DNA of 42,136 nt from an uncultured Clostridia bacterium (GCA_944367415.1 CALVWN010000016.1:1-42136); one strand, 5' to 3'. Shown: positions 8,667 through 17,714, counted from the first letter of the stretch. Notes: generated by a model from the letters alone, not told the origin. Made by a program: numbers and translations.

Positions 8667-8721
8667 ATTTATTATAAAACATAAAAAATTGCAATAACAA
8701 ACGCAAAAAAGGGGATATAAT
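8667..8721 (+). promoter_or_regulatory. Conserved 34-bp element, copy 2, with -10 box of the sugar-transporter operon
   Basis: The element occupies 8667-8700 and TATAAT 8716-8721. The distance from TTGCAATAACAA (8689) to TATAAT is 27 bases, exactly as in copy 1 at 6128/6155. Again no clear -35 is present, so the two promoters look like targets of the same activator. Confidence 0.72.
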
Positions 8722-8745
8722 CGCATCAAAGATAGGGAGGAGACT

Positions 8746-9771
8746 ATGTCGAACGATACGAAAGCGGCTGCGGCTGCCGAGGCGGAAGGAACTGCCGAAG
8801 CGGTACAACAGCCGAAAACCGGACAGAGGAAGGGGGATAAGCACGGTTGGACGAAGGACTTCAAGCTCAATTGGATCCTCTATGTCATCTTTATTCCGTG
8901 CGCAGTATACTTCCTCATCTTCAATTACATTCCCATGATCGGCGTGCTGATGGCATTCCAGGACGTCGACTCCACGAACATCTCCCTCTTCGGCGGGGAT
9001 TGGATCGGATGGGCAAATTTTGAACGGCTCTTTACGACGAGCGTCGGCAGCAATTTCTGGCTCGCCATCCGCAATACGGTCGTCATCAGCCTTCTGAATA
9101 TCACGATCGGATTTGCCGTTCCCATCCTTCTTGCCATCCTCGTCTCCGAAGTGCGCAACAAGGGCTTCCGCCGCTTTATCCAGACGGTGACCTATATGCC
9201 CTACTTCGTCTCGGCGGTGGTCGTGTGCCAGATCGTGAAGGAACTCGTCGGCGACGAGGGCGTCATCACGGCGATCTGCGGGTGGTTCGGTTACACCGAG
9301 GGCAACCTCCTTGCGCAGGCGGATCCGCCCACCTTCTGGCTCATCTATATGTTCACCGATATCTGGCAGAACGCCGGGTATTCCTCCATCATCTTCGTCG
9401 CCGCCATTCACGCGATCGACACATCTCTCTACGAGGCGGCGGCGATGGATGGAGCGACGCGCTGGCAGCGGACGTGGAAGATCACCATTCCGAGCATTCT
9501 GCCGACCATCGTGATGATGTTCACGGTGAAGATGGGCACGATGATCACGGCGGGCTTCGATAAAGTCGTTCTGCTCTACAACACGGGCATCTTCGACGTT
9601 GCCGATACCATCTATTCGTACACCTACCGTCTCACGACGGGGCAGCTCGGTGCGACGGCGGACTTCGGGCTTGCGGCGGCGTCCGGTCTCTTTCAGTCGG
9701 TCATCTCGGTTGCGCTGCTGCTCTCGTCCAACTATCTCAGCCGTGCGCTGACCAAGACATCTTTGTTCTGA
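8746..9771 (+). CDS. LplB-type sugar ABC transporter permease
   Basis: A 341-residue inner-membrane permease of the CUT1 (oligosaccharide) class. A charged, Ala-rich cytoplasmic leader (about 1-42) precedes six predicted helices, the first near WILYVIFIPCAVYFLIFNY. The EAA loop that docks the ATPase is seen as YEAAAMDGATRWQRTWKITIP (about 225-245). It pairs with the next gene and with the solute-binding lipoprotein at 12375-14429. No ATPase gene is in the window, so a shared MsmK/UgpC-like ATPase encoded elsewhere is likely, as is common in Bacillota. The ribosome site AGGGAGG sits just before the ATG. Confidence 0.92.
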   Translation: MSNDTKAAAAAEAEGTAEAVQQPKTGQRKGDKHGWTKDFKLNWILYVIFIPCAVYFLIFNYIPMIGVLMAFQDVDSTNISLFGGDWIGWANFERLFTTSVGSNFWLAIRNTVVISLLNITIGFAVPILLAILVSEVRNKGFRRFIQTVTYMPYFVSAVVVCQIVKELVGDEGVITAICGWFGYTEGNLLAQADPPTFWLIYMFTDIWQNAGYSSIIFVAAIHAIDTSLYEAAAMDGATRWQRTWKITIPSILPTIVMMFTVKMGTMITAGFDKVVLLYNTGIFDVADTIYSYTYRLTTGQLGATADFGLAAASGLFQSVISVALLLSSNYLSRALTKTSLF

Positions 9772-9779
9772 GGTGGGGT

Positions 9780-10739
9780 ATGACATATCAGGAACGCAAG
9801 CAACAGTATAAGCGCATCCACGGCTCGGGCGGCATGGTCGCGGGCAAGTCGGCGGGGGACATCGCCGTGACCTGCGTCATCTGGGCGATCCTCTTCATCA
9901 TCGCCTTCATCTGCCTCGTCCCGCTGTGGCACGTCTTTATGGCGTCCTTCTCCGATCCCAGGCAGATCGCCTTCGGCATGGGGGACAGCTACAAAGGCGG
10001 CATCGTCTGGTGGCCCGTGGCGACTTCGGACGGCGCGCTCGACTTCGGCGGCTATGAATACATCTTCGAGGACGGCTCCATCCTGCGCGGCTATCTCAAC
10101 ACCATCCTCTATGTCGTCTGTTCGGTGGCGATCGGCATGGTCATCAACATCACGGGCGGCTATGTCATCAGCAGAAAGACCAAGTGGAAGCCCTTCTTAA
10201 CGCTCTACGTCATGTTCACGTCGATGTTCAACGGCGGGCTGATCCCCACCTACGCGGTCGTCCGCGGGCTGGGCATGACGGATACGCCGCTCTCCGTGAT
10301 CATTCCGGGGTGCACGCTCTCCTTCTTCGTCATCATGCTCTCCAACGCGTTTGCGACCGTTCCCGAATCGACGGTGGAGTCCGCAAAGCTCGACGGCGCG
10401 GGGCACCTGCGCATCATGTGGCAGATCGTTCTGCCGCAGGCGATGCCGCTTGCCACGGTCGTCATCCTCAACAGCGTCATCCTGCAATGGAATTCGTGGA
10501 TGAACGCTTCCATCTATCTGAGTTCGTCCGTCTCCGATCTCTGGCCGCTGCAGCTCATCGTCCGTGAGCTCAGCTCCCGATCGGAAAACTTCCTGGCGGC
10601 GGGTTCTTCGGCGGCATGGTCGCTCTATCTTGTGCGCTATACCGTCATCGTCGCCAGCACACTGCCCATGCTCATCGTCTTTCCCTTCTTCCAGAAGAAG
10701 ATGGAGAGCAACGTCGTCGTGGGCGCAGTCAAAGGGTAA
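9780..10739 (+). CDS. LplC/YtcP-type sugar ABC transporter permease
   Basis: A 319-residue second CUT1 permease with six predicted helices (first about 30-52, VTCVIWAILFIIAFICLVPL). The EAA loop reads VESAKLDGAGHLRIMWQIVLP. It begins 8 bases after the first permease, with ribosome site GAGGTGGGG, so the two are co-translated and form the membrane channel. The C-terminus (PMLIVFPFFQKKMESNVVVGAVKG) is the conserved end of this subfamily. Confidence 0.92.
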   Translation: MTYQERKQQYKRIHGSGGMVAGKSAGDIAVTCVIWAILFIIAFICLVPLWHVFMASFSDPRQIAFGMGDSYKGGIVWWPVATSDGALDFGGYEYIFEDGSILRGYLNTILYVVCSVAIGMVINITGGYVISRKTKWKPFLTLYVMFTSMFNGGLIPTYAVVRGLGMTDTPLSVIIPGCTLSFFVIMLSNAFATVPESTVESAKLDGAGHLRIMWQIVLPQAMPLATVVILNSVILQWNSWMNASIYLSSSVSDLWPLQLIVRELSSRSENFLAAGSSAAWSLYLVRYTVIVASTLPMLIVFPFFQKKMESNVVVGAVKG

Positions 10740-10742
10740 GAC

Positions 10743-10760
10743 CGGCAAAGAGCCGTTTTT
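10743..10760 (+). terminator. Weak terminator-like hairpin between permeases and lipoproteins
   Basis: CGGC-aaaga-GCCG followed by five T. The stem is only 4 bp, so at most partial termination or an mRNA end is expected; such sites often sit between transporter subunits needed in different amounts. Confidence 0.35.
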
Positions 10761-10784
10761 ATTGAGAAATCAGGAGGAAAAGAG

Positions 10785-12356
10785 ATGAAAAAGAAACTGA
10801 TCGCGATTTTAGCGCTGTGCAGCTGCATTGCACTCAGCGGGGGACTGCTCGCAGGATGCACGGATACACCGGACGATCCCGAGCACACGCAGCACGTCGA
10901 CGCCGACGGCGACGGCAAGTGCGACGAGTGCGGCGCCGATATGGGCGGCGGGGAAACGACGGAAGTCAAGATGACGGACGGCGTATATTCCCGTCAGATG
11001 GACAGCTCGCACGAGGCGCTCATCAAGCTCTATGAGGACGGCACGGCGTACCTTGCAGGGTTCACCGTCTCCTACAAGGGCTGGTATGAGGTCAAAGAGG
11101 AGCAGATCGTAACGGCAAACTGCGCGGACGACGGCACGATTATCGACGCCGCCGCGGCGGAGGCAAACGAGGCGTACGAGCAGAAATGGCTGACCTTCGA
11201 TACCGCCATCTACTTCTGGGCGGATGAAGATAAGACGGAGCCGATCGCAGTCAACGTCAGAGCGGAGAGCGCGGATGCGCTGCCCTCGAGCGGCGTCGGC
11301 TATGCCTACGGCACGCCCGAAAACGCGCTCGCCTACGATACCGAAAACGATATGATCTACAACTATAAGTTCGATCAGGCGACGCGTACGCTCTCTCATT
11401 CCTCGCTGCGCGACTTCGACGAAGAGGACGAGAACGCCATCGAAAAATACAAGTTCATGCTCAAAGACGAGGCGGATATCCCCGCCGATGCGGAGGATGG
11501 CGCGACCGTGCAGGATTACACGATCACCATCACGCAGAAGGGCTTTGAGGGCAACCTCCTCGGCGGGAGCGCCGTCTGGAACGGCAAATATACGGTGGAG
11601 GGCAACGTCTATACCCTCAACGATACCTTCTCGGGTGAGGACGTCGGCACGCTGACCATCTCCGAAGACGGCACGACGGCGACCTTTACAGACGGCACTG
11701 CGACCATCGAGCTTGTCGCCTATGAAGAGGCTGCCCCCGTCGGCGTCACCGACCTTCTCACCGTCACGACGACCAAGAACCTCGGCATCGAAGTGGAGTT
11801 TGCGCTCACCTTCAAGAGCAACTGCACGGCGACGCTCTCTGCAAGTGTCATGGGCAACACCATTGAATTTACGACCGATTGGGAGCTTCAGGCACCCTAT
11901 ATCGTGTTCTCGAATACATCGAACGGCGAATTTTCCTATGCCATCGACGGAGAGGGCGCGCACGTCACCTGGACGGGCGACCTGAGCGCGGCGATGCCCG
12001 GTCAGACCATCGAATTCACCTTCGCGTCCTCCGAACTCGCCAAGCTCATGGCGGCGCAGCCTGCTGAGCCCGAAGTGCTCGGAACGCTCACGGGTGGCGG
12101 CGGCAGCTTCGTGATGACGCTCTCCCTCTACGACGATCACACCTGTGCCATTACGATGGGGGATACACAAATTACGACGGGTACCTGGTCGTTCGCAAAC
12201 TATGCGCTCACCGTCACGCTCGAAGGGCAGGAGCCTGCGACCTCTGATGTATCTGTCCTGCAGACGGAGGGCATCGTCGTCAGCCTCGTCGTCGGCAGCA
12301 GCGGAACCGCGATCCCGTTCACGGGTTTGAATACGCTCGTCGGGGTGCTTGGCTGA
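10785..12356 (+). CDS. Beta-rich secreted lipoprotein of unknown function
   Basis: This 523-residue protein has a lipoprotein signal peptide (KKKLIAILALCSCIALSGGLLAGC, lipid cysteine near residue 25). A short Asp-rich stretch with a Cys pair follows (DADGDGKCDECG), like the linker behind many clostridial signal peptides and reminiscent of an EF-hand loop. The rest is beta-strand-rich modules of about 90-110 residues; the last two (about 325-425 and 430-520) share the plan of an extracellular strand pattern ending before a Thr/Gly-rich turn. No catalytic motif is seen. It lies between permeases and solute-binding protein, so a surface glycan-binding or accessory role in uptake is plausible but unproven. 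Ribosome site AGGAGG is present. Confidence 0.75.
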   Translation: MKKKLIAILALCSCIALSGGLLAGCTDTPDDPEHTQHVDADGDGKCDECGADMGGGETTEVKMTDGVYSRQMDSSHEALIKLYEDGTAYLAGFTVSYKGWYEVKEEQIVTANCADDGTIIDAAAAEANEAYEQKWLTFDTAIYFWADEDKTEPIAVNVRAESADALPSSGVGYAYGTPENALAYDTENDMIYNYKFDQATRTLSHSSLRDFDEEDENAIEKYKFMLKDEADIPADAEDGATVQDYTITITQKGFEGNLLGGSAVWNGKYTVEGNVYTLNDTFSGEDVGTLTISEDGTTATFTDGTATIELVAYEEAAPVGVTDLLTVTTTKNLGIEVEFALTFKSNCTATLSASVMGNTIEFTTDWELQAPYIVFSNTSNGEFSYAIDGEGAHVTWTGDLSAAMPGQTIEFTFASSELAKLMAAQPAEPEVLGTLTGGGGSFVMTLSLYDDHTCAITMGDTQITTGTWSFANYALTVTLEGQEPATSDVSVLQTEGIVVSLVVGSSGTAIPFTGLNTLVGVLG

Positions 12357-12374
12357 TCGCAACAGGAGGAAATT

Positions 12375-14429
12375 ATGAAAAAAATCGTACTTTCCATCGC
12401 CGCGGTGGGGCTCTCGGCTGTCACGCTGCTCGGGGTCACGGGCTGCGGCAGCAAGGGAAACATCGTCTCCAACGAGGCGGATCCCGAGCGCACGTTCACC
12501 TATTGGATCCATACGCAGGACGGCACGGGCGTCGGCGGCGTGTACGACAGCTACGATCGGAACCCGGGCGTTCTGTACGCGACGAAAGATCCCTTCACCT
12601 ATAAAACCGCCGTCAAGAGCGGCGATGGCTACACGCAGGGCGAGGAAGTCACCAACAGCGTTGCACTCCGCTTCCAATCGGCAACGACGGGACAGGAGCA
12701 GAACAGCTGGATCACCGCGCTCGGCAGCGGGCAGGTGGATATCCTCGAACTCGACTACGCCTCCGAAACGGTGCAGACGATGTATGAGAGCGGGAAGCTC
12801 CTCGACCTCACCTATTGGGTAGAGAACTATATGCCCAACTATACTACCTTCATGGAGGAGAACGGGCTGATCAATTACGTCACGACGGAGATCGACGGCG
12901 AGCGCAAGTATCTGCAGCTTTACAGCTATCTCGAAAACGTGTACCGCTATTACTACGGCTATCAGTACCGTGCAGACTGGCTCATCGAATACGGCAAGAC
13001 CTTCGATCCCGAGACGGGCGCGATCGGGGATCAGACCTTCGCCGAGGCGAATCCCGATTGGGGCTGGTCGACGGACGATGAGGGCAACAAGACCTGGACG
13101 GACGGCGTCATCTTCCCCAGCTATTACGGGCTCGTGTACACCTCCGACGGCGCGGCGACGGGCATGGGCAGCTTTGCCTTCGATCAGGACGTCTACGACT
13201 ATATGCGCGGGGAATACACGCAGTATTCCGCTTCCCGCGCCGGGGAGATCGAGACGGCGCTCACGGGGCTTGAACGCGACTACGAGACCTATCACGGGCA
13301 GTGGCCCGCGACCATCTCCGACTGGGAATGGATGCTCGACATCATGCAGATCGCTCTCACCGAGCAGAACTATACGCAGGGCTACGGCATCAGCCTCTAT
13401 CAGAACGGTTTCGTCAACACGGGCAACCTCGTCTCCTCCTTCGGCGGATCGGGCGTTGAGTGGCAGTCGGATGCGGAGAACGCATCCGTCGTGTTCGGCG
13501 CCGATCAGCCCGCATTCCGGACGTACACCGAGACGATGAATCAATGGTATTCGAACGGGTGGATCGACCGCAACTTCCAGTCGCACACCGACCTCTTCTG
13601 GAGAACGGACGAGAACAAGGTGCGCCAGGGGTACGTCGGGATCTACTACGGCATGAACGATCAGCTGCTCGACGGCATGGACATGGGCACGCCCACCACG
13701 GAGGGCATCTGCTCCAAGGGAATGCCCTATCCCATCAACGACAAGTACGGCACCGAGGAACAGCAGCTCGTCATGCCCTACACCTTTTACTGCCTGCAGC
13801 CCGAAGTCAACTCCATCATGGTGACGACGGACGCAGAGAAGAACGGCAAAGACCTTGCGGCGCTCTTCACCTTCCTCGACAGTCTGTACACGGAGGAGCA
13901 GTCGGTCGTCAAGGGCTACGGCCTCTCCGCCGAGATGCTCGGCGAGAGCCAGGAGGGCGTTCAGGAGCTGTACGCAGACGTCGGCTATCCGGACGGGACG
14001 ACCGTCTATACGCCCGGCGAGAACGGCGAAAAGGGGACGTATTACCGGGCGGACGGCCCCATGCTCACGAGCGAGCAGGAGTATTACACCTCGCCCAAGC
14101 GCCTGTTCGGGTACGAAGGCATGGTTCTGAGCTATCAGCCCATCGACACGTCCGAATGGGAGGAGTACCTCTGGAACTTCTACACGCCGTCCGAATATCT
14201 CACGAAGTCTTTCTATGCGCAGCTTACGTCCGCGCAGTACGATATTTACTATCAGAAGCTGAGCGAACTGAGAAACGCGCTCGCCGTCGACATTCCCAAG
14301 TTCATCAAGGGCGAGCGTTCGCTCTCCGACTGGGACAGCTGGTATGAGAGCTTAAAGCGCACCTGCCAGGTCGATCAGATCACAACGATGCTCAACAACG
14401 TCTATCAGGAACTTCATGCGGAGTCCTGA
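12375..14429 (+). CDS. Extracellular solute-binding lipoprotein (LplA-like, CUT1 sugar transporter)
   Basis: A 684-residue lipoprotein: signal peptide with lipobox GVTGC (lipid Cys about residue 26), then a large two-lobed binding protein of the LplA/family-1 type, as long as typical oligosaccharide binders of Clostridia. It is rich in Tyr and Trp (YRYYYGYQYRADW, WMLDIMQIAL, QWYSNGWIDRNFQSH), which fits sugar stacking. It is encoded downstream of its two permeases, 18 bases after the preceding lipoprotein gene. It should catch oligosaccharides at the cell surface and deliver them to the permease pair. The exact glycan is unknown. Confidence 0.9.
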   Translation: MKKIVLSIAAVGLSAVTLLGVTGCGSKGNIVSNEADPERTFTYWIHTQDGTGVGGVYDSYDRNPGVLYATKDPFTYKTAVKSGDGYTQGEEVTNSVALRFQSATTGQEQNSWITALGSGQVDILELDYASETVQTMYESGKLLDLTYWVENYMPNYTTFMEENGLINYVTTEIDGERKYLQLYSYLENVYRYYYGYQYRADWLIEYGKTFDPETGAIGDQTFAEANPDWGWSTDDEGNKTWTDGVIFPSYYGLVYTSDGAATGMGSFAFDQDVYDYMRGEYTQYSASRAGEIETALTGLERDYETYHGQWPATISDWEWMLDIMQIALTEQNYTQGYGISLYQNGFVNTGNLVSSFGGSGVEWQSDAENASVVFGADQPAFRTYTETMNQWYSNGWIDRNFQSHTDLFWRTDENKVRQGYVGIYYGMNDQLLDGMDMGTPTTEGICSKGMPYPINDKYGTEEQQLVMPYTFYCLQPEVNSIMVTTDAEKNGKDLAALFTFLDSLYTEEQSVVKGYGLSAEMLGESQEGVQELYADVGYPDGTTVYTPGENGEKGTYYRADGPMLTSEQEYYTSPKRLFGYEGMVLSYQPIDTSEWEEYLWNFYTPSEYLTKSFYAQLTSAQYDIYYQKLSELRNALAVDIPKFIKGERSLSDWDSWYESLKRTCQVDQITTMLNNVYQELHAES

Positions 14430-14436
14430 TATACCT

Positions 14437-14469
14437 CCCCCCATAGCCCCTTGTCCCCCCATACCCCCC
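14437..14469 (-). other. Candidate G-quadruplex (four G-runs on the minus strand)
   Basis: The plus strand carries C-runs of 6, 4, 6 and 6 bases (14437-14442, 14447-14450, 14455-14460, 14464-14469) separated by loops of 4, 4 and 3. On the minus (template) strand this is a textbook G4 pattern. It sits 8 bases after the solute-binding protein stop and just before a hairpin. Confidence 0.55.
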
Positions 14470-14476
14470 TTGAACG

Positions 14477-14512
14477 TCGGCACGGCTCGGCAAAGTCCGA
14501 TGTCCGTGCCGA
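14477..14512 (+). terminator. Hairpin between the solute-binding protein and GH3 genes
   Basis: A 9-bp stem TCGGCACGG / CCGTGCCGA with an inner TCGG/CCGA helix and then TTTT. The short T-run makes it a weak terminator or mRNA-stability hairpin, which would let downstream genes be transcribed at a lower level. Confidence 0.5.
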
Positions 14513-14545
14513 TTTTCAAAAGCAAATTTTCATTCAGGTGATGAT

Positions 14546-16336
14546 ATGGTAGATCTCAAAGCAAAACCTTTTAACCTTTCCGACGAACAGGTCGCATGGG
14601 TGGAAAACACCATCGACTCGATGACCAAAGAGGAGAAGATCGGTCAGCTCTTCGTCCACCTCACGGGCGTGAGTAAAGAGGACGACGTCAAAGAGGAAGT
14701 CGGCAAAATGCACATGGGCGGCATCCGCTTCAATCCCCGTTCCAAAGAGGATATGTGGGAGATGAACTACAACTTCCAGAAGTTCTCGCGCATTCCCGTC
14801 CTCTCCGCCGTCAACGTGGAGGCGGGCGGCAACGGCGCCTCGCGCGACGGCACCTTTATCGGTAACGAGATGAAGATCGCCGCAACGGGCGATACAAGGT
14901 ACGCCTACGAACTCGGCAGGATCTGCGGCATCGAGACGAAGGCGACGGGCTCCAACATGGCGTTCGCGCCCATCGTCGATCTCGTGAGGAATTGGCATAA
15001 CCCCGGCATCTCGGTGCGCGGGTTCGGCGCCGATCCCGACATGGTGCTCGCGATGAGCAGGGAATATTTCCGCGGCATCTCGGAGAGCGGCGTCGTCTGC
15101 GCGATGAAGCACTTCCCCGGCGACGGCTCGGACGAGCGCGATCCGCACATCGCAACGAGCGTCAACGCCCTCTCCATGGAGGAGTGGGATGCCTCTTACG
15201 GCAAAGTGTACCGCGGGATGATCGAGGCGGGCGTGCAGGCGGTCATGCCCGGTCACATTATGATGCCGGCGTATCAGAGATTTTTCCACCCCGGCTTAAA
15301 GGACGAAGAGTTAAAGCCCGCCACGCTCTCCAAAGAAATTCTGGGAGATCTGCTTCGCGGCAAGCTCGGCTTCAACGGGCTCATCGTATCCGACGCCTCG
15401 CACATGGTGGGGCTTACGGGCAGAGCGAAGAGAAGTGAGCTCGTTCCCGGGGCGATCATGGCGGGCATCGATATGTTCCTCTTCTACAACGACATCGAGG
15501 AGGACACCAAGTTCATGACGGACGCCTATGACGAGGGCATCCTCACCGAGGAACGCCTGCGCGACGCGCTCCGCCGCATCCTGGGGCTCAAAGCCGTTTT
15601 GGGGCTCGACAAATTCACCCTTGAAAACTTCCCCAAAAAGGAGGGGCTTGCCGCGATCGGAAAGCCCGAATACAAGGAGATCGCCAAGGAAGTTGCCGAC
15701 AAGGCGGTGACGCTCGTCAAGCACACGGAGGATATCTTCCCCGTCACGCCCGAAAAATTCAAGCGCATCCTGCTCGTCTCGGTGGGCCCGCACCCCAGCC
15801 CCATTCTCGCGCGCGCAGGCATGGGCGCGGACGGCTCCAAGCTCAAACAGGAGCTCATCGAGAAGCTCACGGCGCGCGGCTTTTCTGTGGAGGAATACGT
15901 CGATCCCGTCGCCAAGCTCGTCGCGCTCATGAGCACGCTTCCCCCCGATCAGGATCCCATCAAGCTGCTCAACAAGGGCAACAAGGGGGCGTACGGCAAC
16001 AAGCAGAAGGTCTCGGCGCTCACCGACAACTACGACCTCGTCATCTGCTATGCGAACGTCTCTTCGACGATGCGCACGACGCAGCGGTTGGAGTGGGCGA
16101 TCTCAAAGGGCGGTTGGGATAATCCCTGGTACGTCAACGAGATCCCGACCATCTTCATCTCCTTCAACTGCCCGTTCCATCTGGTGGACGTGCCGCAGGT
16201 GAAGAATTTCATCAACTGTTACGACGCAAACGAAGTCACCGTCGACGCCGTGCTCGACAAGCTCACAGGCAAGAGCGAATTTACGGGCACCTCGCCCGTC
16301 GACGCCTTCTGCGGCATGATCGATACGCATTTTTAA
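14546..16336 (+). CDS. Glycoside hydrolase family 3, NagZ-like N-terminal type
   Basis: A 596-residue cytoplasmic enzyme with the classical GH3 order: catalytic barrel (about 15-350), then an alpha/beta C-terminal domain (about 385-590). It carries KHFPGDGSDERDPH, the loop typical of NagZ-type beta-N-acetylhexosaminidases in which an Asp-His pair supplies the acid/base, and the nucleophile Asp283 in LIVSDASHM. The C-terminal domain makes it longer than minimal NagZ and like the two-domain enzymes of Bacillota. It is part of the glycan cluster, so it probably trims an imported oligosaccharide instead of serving cell-wall recycling, though an aminosugar substrate is possible. Confidence 0.88.
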   Translation: MVDLKAKPFNLSDEQVAWVENTIDSMTKEEKIGQLFVHLTGVSKEDDVKEEVGKMHMGGIRFNPRSKEDMWEMNYNFQKFSRIPVLSAVNVEAGGNGASRDGTFIGNEMKIAATGDTRYAYELGRICGIETKATGSNMAFAPIVDLVRNWHNPGISVRGFGADPDMVLAMSREYFRGISESGVVCAMKHFPGDGSDERDPHIATSVNALSMEEWDASYGKVYRGMIEAGVQAVMPGHIMMPAYQRFFHPGLKDEELKPATLSKEILGDLLRGKLGFNGLIVSDASHMVGLTGRAKRSELVPGAIMAGIDMFLFYNDIEEDTKFMTDAYDEGILTEERLRDALRRILGLKAVLGLDKFTLENFPKKEGLAAIGKPEYKEIAKEVADKAVTLVKHTEDIFPVTPEKFKRILLVSVGPHPSPILARAGMGADGSKLKQELIEKLTARGFSVEEYVDPVAKLVALMSTLPPDQDPIKLLNKGNKGAYGNKQKVSALTDNYDLVICYANVSSTMRTTQRLEWAISKGGWDNPWYVNEIPTIFISFNCPFHLVDVPQVKNFINCYDANEVTVDAVLDKLTGKSEFTGTSPVDAFCGMIDTHF

Positions 16337-16357
16337 GGGGAATATGGGAGAGGCGTC

Positions 16358-17713
16358 ATGAAAATTTCCATGCAGACGACGATCGGGGAGATCACATCCG
16401 TCCCCGCACTTCTCGACGTATGCAAGCGCGTCGGCGGCAAGCTGTTTGAAAACCCTGCGCTCACTTCCGCCGAAACGCTCACCTTGCAGCGCGTTGCCGC
16501 GCTGATGGGGGAGAACGGCGAAGCGGCGATCTCCCGCCTCATCGACGGCGTGAACGCCATCCTTCGCAACCTGCCCGAAACGGAGTTTGCCGTGCGGGAG
16601 GACGACGGGGTCTCGTCGGCGCAGCCGCTCTCGGGCGAGGCGACCAAAGAGGAGCGCGCCGAACGCGCCAGACCGCGCGATGCGATCTGTCCCGGCAAGG
16701 TCTGGTATGACACGAAGGGCGACCGCATCCAGGCGCACGGCGGAACGGTCTTTTTTGAAAACGGGATCTACTATTGGATCGGCGAGAATAAGGACTACAC
16801 CCGCAAGGAGGGCAAGGTCTGGACGTGGGGCGTGAAAATATACTCCTCGCGCGATCTGTATAACTGGAAAGACGAGGGATACCTCGTCGAGCCCGCGCTC
16901 GATGACAAGACGTCGCTCTTCTATCCCGCGCGCCGCCTCGACCGCCCGCATCTTCTCTACAACAAGCGCACAAAGCAGTACGTTCTCTGGCTCAAATATT
17001 GCGACGACGCGCACTACACCGTGCTCGTCTCCGACGCGCTGCATGGGGCGTACAAAGTCGTGCAGGCAGTCTATCGCCCCTTCGGGGTCAACTGCGGCGA
17101 CTTCGATCTCTACCGCGACGAGGCGGGGCAGGGGTATCTGTACTTTGAAGTCGATCATACGGACGTTTGGGGCGTGAAGCTCAGCGCCGACTATACGGCG
17201 GTCGAGGGGGAACCGAGCAAGATCTATGAGGGCTTGCAGCCGCCCTTCGCCCGCGAGGCGGTCACGCACATGGAGCGCGGCGGAAAGCACTATCTCTTCA
17301 CGAGCGGCATGACGGGCTACGTTCCCAACCCCTCCGAAGTGGCGGTCTCCTCCGATCCGCTCACGGGGTATGTCGTGCTCGGCGATCCCCATGTCGCAGA
17401 CGACAGCGCCGCCTCCTTCAACAGTCAGTTTTCCTGTATCTTCAAGGTGGAGGGGAAGGATGAATACATCGCCTGCGCCGACCGCTGGGTGCCAGAATTC
17501 GTCATGACGCGGGAAAAGTACGATGCGATCGTCCGCGCGATCGTTTCTCGCACCGATCCTGCGGTCAAGGTCACGGAGGCGGAGCGCCGCTCGCTTGCCG
17601 AAATGCCCCTCATGGGAACGGCGAACACGTCGATCGCCGACTATGTGTGGCTGCCCATCGTGTTCGAGGGAGAGATGCCGCGCATCCGCTGGCGCGATAC
17701 GTGGAGAGTCTGA
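16358..17713 (+). CDS. GH43-like beta-propeller glycosidase with N-terminal helical module
   Basis: In this 451-residue cytoplasmic protein, residues from about 105 onward look like a five-bladed GH43-type propeller: IQAHGGTVFFENGIYYWIGENKD, then RPHLLYNKRTKQYVLWLKY, GDFDLYRDEAGQGYLYFEVD and HYLFTSGMTGYVPN. The first blade resembles the GH43 subfamilies around 24 and 34 that act on galactan or arabinan side chains. Residues 1-75 form a separate module (TTIGEI..., FENPALT..., LTLQRVAALM) that resembles a short helical domain fused to several clostridial glycosidases. Catalytic residues were not assigned with certainty. It begins 21 bases after the GH3 gene with ribosome site GGGAGAGG. Confidence 0.75.
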   Translation: MKISMQTTIGEITSVPALLDVCKRVGGKLFENPALTSAETLTLQRVAALMGENGEAAISRLIDGVNAILRNLPETEFAVREDDGVSSAQPLSGEATKEERAERARPRDAICPGKVWYDTKGDRIQAHGGTVFFENGIYYWIGENKDYTRKEGKVWTWGVKIYSSRDLYNWKDEGYLVEPALDDKTSLFYPARRLDRPHLLYNKRTKQYVLWLKYCDDAHYTVLVSDALHGAYKVVQAVYRPFGVNCGDFDLYRDEAGQGYLYFEVDHTDVWGVKLSADYTAVEGEPSKIYEGLQPPFAREAVTHMERGGKHYLFTSGMTGYVPNPSEVAVSSDPLTGYVVLGDPHVADDSAASFNSQFSCIFKVEGKDEYIACADRWVPEFVMTREKYDAIVRAIVSRTDPAVKVTEAERRSLAEMPLMGTANTSIADYVWLPIVFEGEMPRIRWRDTWRV

Positions 17714-17714
17714 T

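Noticed and set aside
10900..10950. Dockerin or EF-hand domain in the lipoprotein
   Set aside because: Only one DxDxDG-like loop with Cys residues is present; a dockerin needs two loops with helices.
14546..16336. Cell-wall recycling NagZ
   Set aside because: Although the catalytic loop is NagZ-like, the extra C-terminal domain and location in a sugar-import operon make dietary glycan breakdown more likely; kept as GH3 without a gene symbol.
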